Source of the DNA: Uloborus plumipes
Taxonomy: Eukaryota > Arthropoda > Arachnida > Araneae > Uloboridae
Assembly: GCA_038373865.1 (NCBI GenBank)
Contig: JAXGGA010004642.1
Coordinates: forward strand, 1-64,000
Direction: 5' to 3'
DNA length: 64,000 nucleotides
Below are positions 61,496 to 64,000 of the stretch, one piece after another; position 1 is the stretch's first letter, and every line of letters begins with the position of its first letter. Below the pieces are notes generated by a model. The model was not told the origin of the DNA. It was given only the letters and a program-made list of their open reading frames with translations, and did not search any database. Position numbers and translations under genes: made by a program.

Positions 61496-64000
61496 AACCA
61501 ATTTTCTTTTCTTTTTCTTATAACGGTTAGAAAAGTAAGTTTATCTCATTGAGGGACTCTCTCTTATTTTCAGAAATATTGAGAAGATATTTTTTTCCCA
61601 AGCAGCAAAATCAATCCTTAACTCTTTTTAGGGAAGCTAAATTATTTTTGGAGGAGTGAAACACACGAAAACAGTTAAGATCATAATAGTAAACGATTCT
61701 GCATTTCAAAAGATGAAATAGAAGAACGCAGGAAAAGAGGACATAGAATACTATTTGGATTTTTAATATTTATAATGTTGGCATTTATAAATTTGTCAGT
61801 AAATAAAGTTATATATCTGTGAGAAAAATGTTATTGACTCGTTTTTCGTTAAAATACAGAGATTTTCTGTTCCTTTTTTGCTTGTCCATACGTGCACCAT
61901 GCTTGTTCATATGTGTCCTTATATGAGGGCAACAAATGAAGAGACATTTTTCTAATATACTAATAGGTATAAGTAATATAACACCAATAAATTTAATAAT
62001 AATACAGTTTAATGAAAATAAATAAATAAATAAACATCTAAGAGAACTCCGTGGCACAAAGAAAAAACTGTTTAATCATGCAGTCATTTTTATTTGGAAA
62101 AAATGATGATTTTGTTTGGAGAATAAAGAAATTAAAAAAAAAGAAAAAAAGCAAATTTTTGAATCTACCCCTTCTCCCTTGTACTACATAGAATTAAAAA
62201 GTTTCAAAACTAACCCACAATTTTTTTTGTCCATTATTTTTTTCTATGCACTTTAACACTAATATTAAACTCCATTCGTCACTGAATAATGGTGCAAGAC
62301 GGATACTTGGAGCTAATTGAAGCACCTTTTGCAGCTTATGTGTGTTACGTCTCCAGAGACCAAATTTGATAGACGATTTTCCAGGGCAATTTGCAGTCCG
62401 TTTTAGTGGAAATGATTTTGCATAAGGTAATCCATTAAGTACCCTAACCATAATCCTGGCAAAAGTAGAATTATCATTATGGTTAGCACAAACGTAAAAT
62501 ATGAATTTCAAATATAGAGCAGTATATTGCCGGCTAAAAATATTTTATGATTTAAGATTATATAGGCTGTATTTGAAGTAAGAAGGAGATCAAGGTATTG
62601 ATTTTACTTTTTACTTACAAAAATACAGTATATAATCTTATTAATGACCACCGTTAATCGGAAAGTTCTTGAGACCGTTGATACAGAATTTGAATTGAAT
62701 GGGCAAGTAGATAAAGCTGATAGGTCACAATTTTTGAAACTTTTTACCATAGATTAAGGTGATAAGTCCATCCGTATCATGTTCCCTTAGTCATAGAACT
62801 GGTTGGTAACTAAGAATATGACCCCGTTTTTTCCGTTGAGAAAAATTCGTTAAAAAACACAAAATATTTTTTGAAAGCTTTTTTTTAAAAACCCCAAAAC
62901 TGTCACATGTCATCTTTATCCCCTTGCCCCTTCAATTAGACACACTTTCATAAAACTTCATAGTTTATTTGACACTTTTAGAATCCTCTTTAATTTTGTG
63001 CACTGGAGCTGACATTTTTATAGGTAATTATGCAGAACAAGTTTAGAAAAACCCCTTGTAGTATATTTGTTTATGAAGACACACATCTTTAATTCGAACA
63101 CCCTTAAAACGAACTATTGCTAAAATGAACTACATTCCCGATCAACGTCCTCGTTTCTTGTTTATTTTTCGTCGGAATAAGAAGTTTGGTTAAGACGAAT
63201 TGACTTTAAAATGGTTTCTTGGAATTCGTTTTTCTTACGTTTGACTGCATCAACTATGACAGTCAACTATGACAGCTACATTCTAAAAGTATAAAACTTT
63301 TAAAACAAAATTTGCACACGTGTTTCTGTGTCACACAAGGAAGATATTTTTTAATGAGAAAAAAAAAAGATTTAGTCTTTCTATGCTAAATAACTGCCGT
63401 AAAAGGTGGCTTCCTTGCCTCTCAAAGTAACGATTTCTACACTAAAAAATATTACTTGTAGCCTTGAAACACATACATATAAAGAATCCGCGACTTCTTA
63501 CTTTAAAACGTTTATTTTATCATATATTTCTCCTGAATTTTATTTGCTATCCTTTGGGGTTTTTGAAAAAACAGAGACAGAGAGAGAAAGAGATGAAATA
63601 CTATTTTAAACATAATTTTATGAACATTTTTTTAGGCAGAAAGGGAAACGACGTCAGGCAATCCGATATGCATATGCACGAGTTAACCTTATATTTTCAT
63701 TTCTTTTTCACTACTGGTAGTTTACCGTTTTTTATGTAAAACTTTTTTTGTAATAATTTTGTTTTTTTAATTTCCAAGCTGTTTTAATTTGCATATTTTT
63801 CTGCAAAGCAAAAATGAAAAGAACTTACAAAACTATGATCTGTACTTAACTGAATGTACTGGACTCAACTTTGCATGCGTGTGTTAGGGCGTACATATAG
63901 TTTATATGCATGTTTTTAAATTTTAACGTGCGTGCATTTACGAAAAAATTTTTTGGATATAGTTCTCAAAATTTCTAGTACTAATAAACTAATATCCAAG
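61496..64000. other. Unassigned AT-rich stretch to the window end
   Basis: Contains a 13-bp direct duplication CAACTATGACAGT at about 63250-63275 and a GA-rich tract near 63573-63592. The phrase CTTAAAACGAACTATTGC near 63104 with ACGTTTGACTGCA near 63237 may be a decayed pogo-like element, but the ends do not pair well enough to call. No gene recognised. Confidence 0.35.

Noticed and set aside
34914..61660. The phrase GAGGAGTGAAACA at about 34915, 36180 and 61650
   Set aside because: Flanking sequences do not align, so a 13-base coincidence is more likely than a repeat family.

Overview
This window reads as AT-rich, non-coding eukaryotic DNA from an arthropod, most probably an arachnid such as a spider. 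The basis is the base composition, the long poly-A, (CA)n and (AT)n tracts, the density of short inverted-repeat transposons, and a decayed LINE whose RNase H segment resembles arachnid LINE proteins as I remember them; no database was searched. I find no host gene I can name, no rRNA or true tRNA gene, and no bacterial-type feature. Almost every open frame falls inside a repeat or is shorter than chance allows one to interpret.

Layout from left to right. 1-585: edge of a small inverted-repeat element, then an expanded ACTGTAAA-type element. 2733-3136: pogo/Tigger-like element. 3508-4799: TA-flanked element with a repeated GGAACAC-type motif. 5456-6106 and 15515-16164: two copies of a 650-bp foldback element. 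7808-10497: minus-strand LINE relic (end of RT region, RNase H, C-terminal CCHC region) split by a 1.5-kb hAT element with an 8-bp target duplication. 10878-11320: 110-bp tandem repeat. 11885-12136: tRNA-related SINE-like segment. 20016-22359: a TA-flanked MITE split by a piggyBac-like element with TTAA ends. 24720-25420: CpG- and GAGA-rich island. 27079-27277: (TC)n(CA)n. 31115-31208, 32502-32659, 32729-33317, 35069-35441: small MITEs and a Helitron-like element, the latter carrying a nested hAT MITE. 37182-37213: paired TGACGTCA sites. 40752-40765: RFX-type X-box before a 91-codon frame. 42575-42671, 43912-44104, 46130-46299: further inverted-repeat elements. 51687-51991: 153-bp tandem duplication. 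52942-54850: a foldback element and two tRNA-related composite repeats sharing the octamer GAAGTCGG. 55925-57519: motif-array element with a transposase-like relic. 59233-60478: a third motif-array element.

The most interesting theme is that several unrelated non-autonomous elements here each carry their own 13-17-bp motif repeated 5-8 times inside their ends. That architecture is what would be expected of arrays of transposase-binding sites, and it recurs at 3508-4799, 20204-22296, 55925-57519 and 59233-60478. A second theme is RNA polymerase III-like (tRNA-derived) promoter sequence embedded in composite elements at 35246-35297, 53463-53518 and 54535-54590. The nested insertions give a relative chronology: the LINE is older than its hAT, the TA-flanked MITE older than its piggyBac, and the Helitron-like element older than its hAT MITE.
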